Origin: Ignatzschineria sp. | Lineage (GTDB): Bacteria; Pseudomonadota; Gammaproteobacteria; Cardiobacteriales; Wohlfahrtiimonadaceae | Assembly: GCA_030151245.1 (NCBI GenBank) | Contig: JASLEF010000207.1 | Location: 1 to 5,123, forward strand | Length of the DNA: 5,123 nt | Reading direction: 5' to 3' | In this document: positions 4,975 to 5,123 of the stretch, piece by piece | Layout: each line of letters begins with the position of its first letter | How positions within the stretch are numbered: position 1 is the stretch's first letter | Translations under genes and position numbers: made by a program | Notes under the pieces: model-generated | The model's input: the letters and a program-made list of their open reading frames with translations, nothing else | Told to the model about the DNA's origin: nothing | The model's database searches: none

Positions 4975-5123
4975 TTAATTTGAATTCACATAAAACAAAA
5001 TACTAAAGTATTGGCAAACACTACCACCGATAACAAATAGATGCCAAATACCATGGGCATGCTTTACCTTTTCATCTAATAAAAAGAAAATAACCCCCAA
5101 CGTATAGACTACACCGCCCATTA
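4975..5123 (-). CDS. trhA: TrhA / hemolysin III family (PAQR-like) membrane protein, C-terminal fragment
   Basis: On the minus strand the frame enters from the right edge (last two bases of a codon at 5122-5123), runs 48 codons and stops at TAA (4977-4975). The fragment reads GGVVYTLGVIFFL, then HAHGIWHLFVIGGSVCQYF, then SILFYVNSN. These are the last transmembrane segments of the TrhA/hemolysin III family, a seven-helix inner-membrane protein linked to membrane homeostasis. The HxxxH pair (HGIWH, complement of 5055-5041) matches the metal-binding histidines of the PAQR superfamily. Where many relatives have CHF, this one has CQY. The start lies outside the window; the visible ATG (complement of 5121-5119) is internal. 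It converges on the oxidoreductase gene with only 24 bp between stops and no clear terminator. It is likely unrelated to the uptake/oxidation cluster. Confidence 0.87.
   Translation of the reverse strand, partial: MGGVVYTLGVIFFLLDEKVKHAHGIWHLFVIGGSVCQYFSILFYVNSN

Overview
The window is a run of plus-strand genes from what is probably a low-GC gammaproteobacterium (roughly 40% GC by eye). Gene order and protein style would suit Cardiobacteriales or Moraxellaceae relatives, but that placement is a guess. There is no insertion sequence, tRNA, rRNA, CRISPR array or phage gene.

Layout. (1) 1-149: the last 48 codons of a MetQ/NlpA-family substrate-binding lipoprotein. (2) 150-374: an intergenic region with a possible promoter, a 13-bp dyad, and a 5' leader that can fold in two mutually exclusive ways, one of which hides the ribosome binding site of the next gene. 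(3) 375-1244: a second, complete MetQ/NlpA lipoprotein. (4) 1291-2358: a 2-oxoglutarate/Fe(II) dioxygenase of the isopenicillin-N-synthase-like family, 46 bp downstream and probably cotranscribed. (5) 2508-3386: a third MetQ/NlpA lipoprotein. (6) 3387-3561: a structured intergenic region with a stop/start-coupled 15-codon ORF and a strong inverted repeat. (7) 3562-4950: an FAD-dependent amine/amino-acid oxidoreductase of the DAO superfamily. (8) 4975-5123, minus strand: the C-terminal end of a TrhA/hemolysin III (PAQR-like) membrane protein, convergent with the oxidoreductase and unlikely to belong to the cluster.

How the genes may work together. Three paralogous binding lipoproteins would capture one or several related small ligands at the cell envelope and pass them to a MetNI-type ABC importer. 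No ATPase or permease gene is in the window; it may lie upstream or be shared with the housekeeping methionine importer. The two cytoplasmic oxidative enzymes would then hydroxylate or demethylate and oxidatively deaminate the imported compound. This reads as an uptake-plus-oxidation cassette for an amino-acid-like or amine substrate that cannot be named from sequence. The family assignments are well supported by motifs; the pathway is inference.

The most interesting non-coding signal is at 298-371. One 10-nt segment (331-340) is complementary both to an upstream segment (298-308) and to the Shine-Dalgarno region of the second lipoprotein gene (362-371). That is the layout expected of a translational riboswitch or attenuator, and I recognise no known aptamer class in it.
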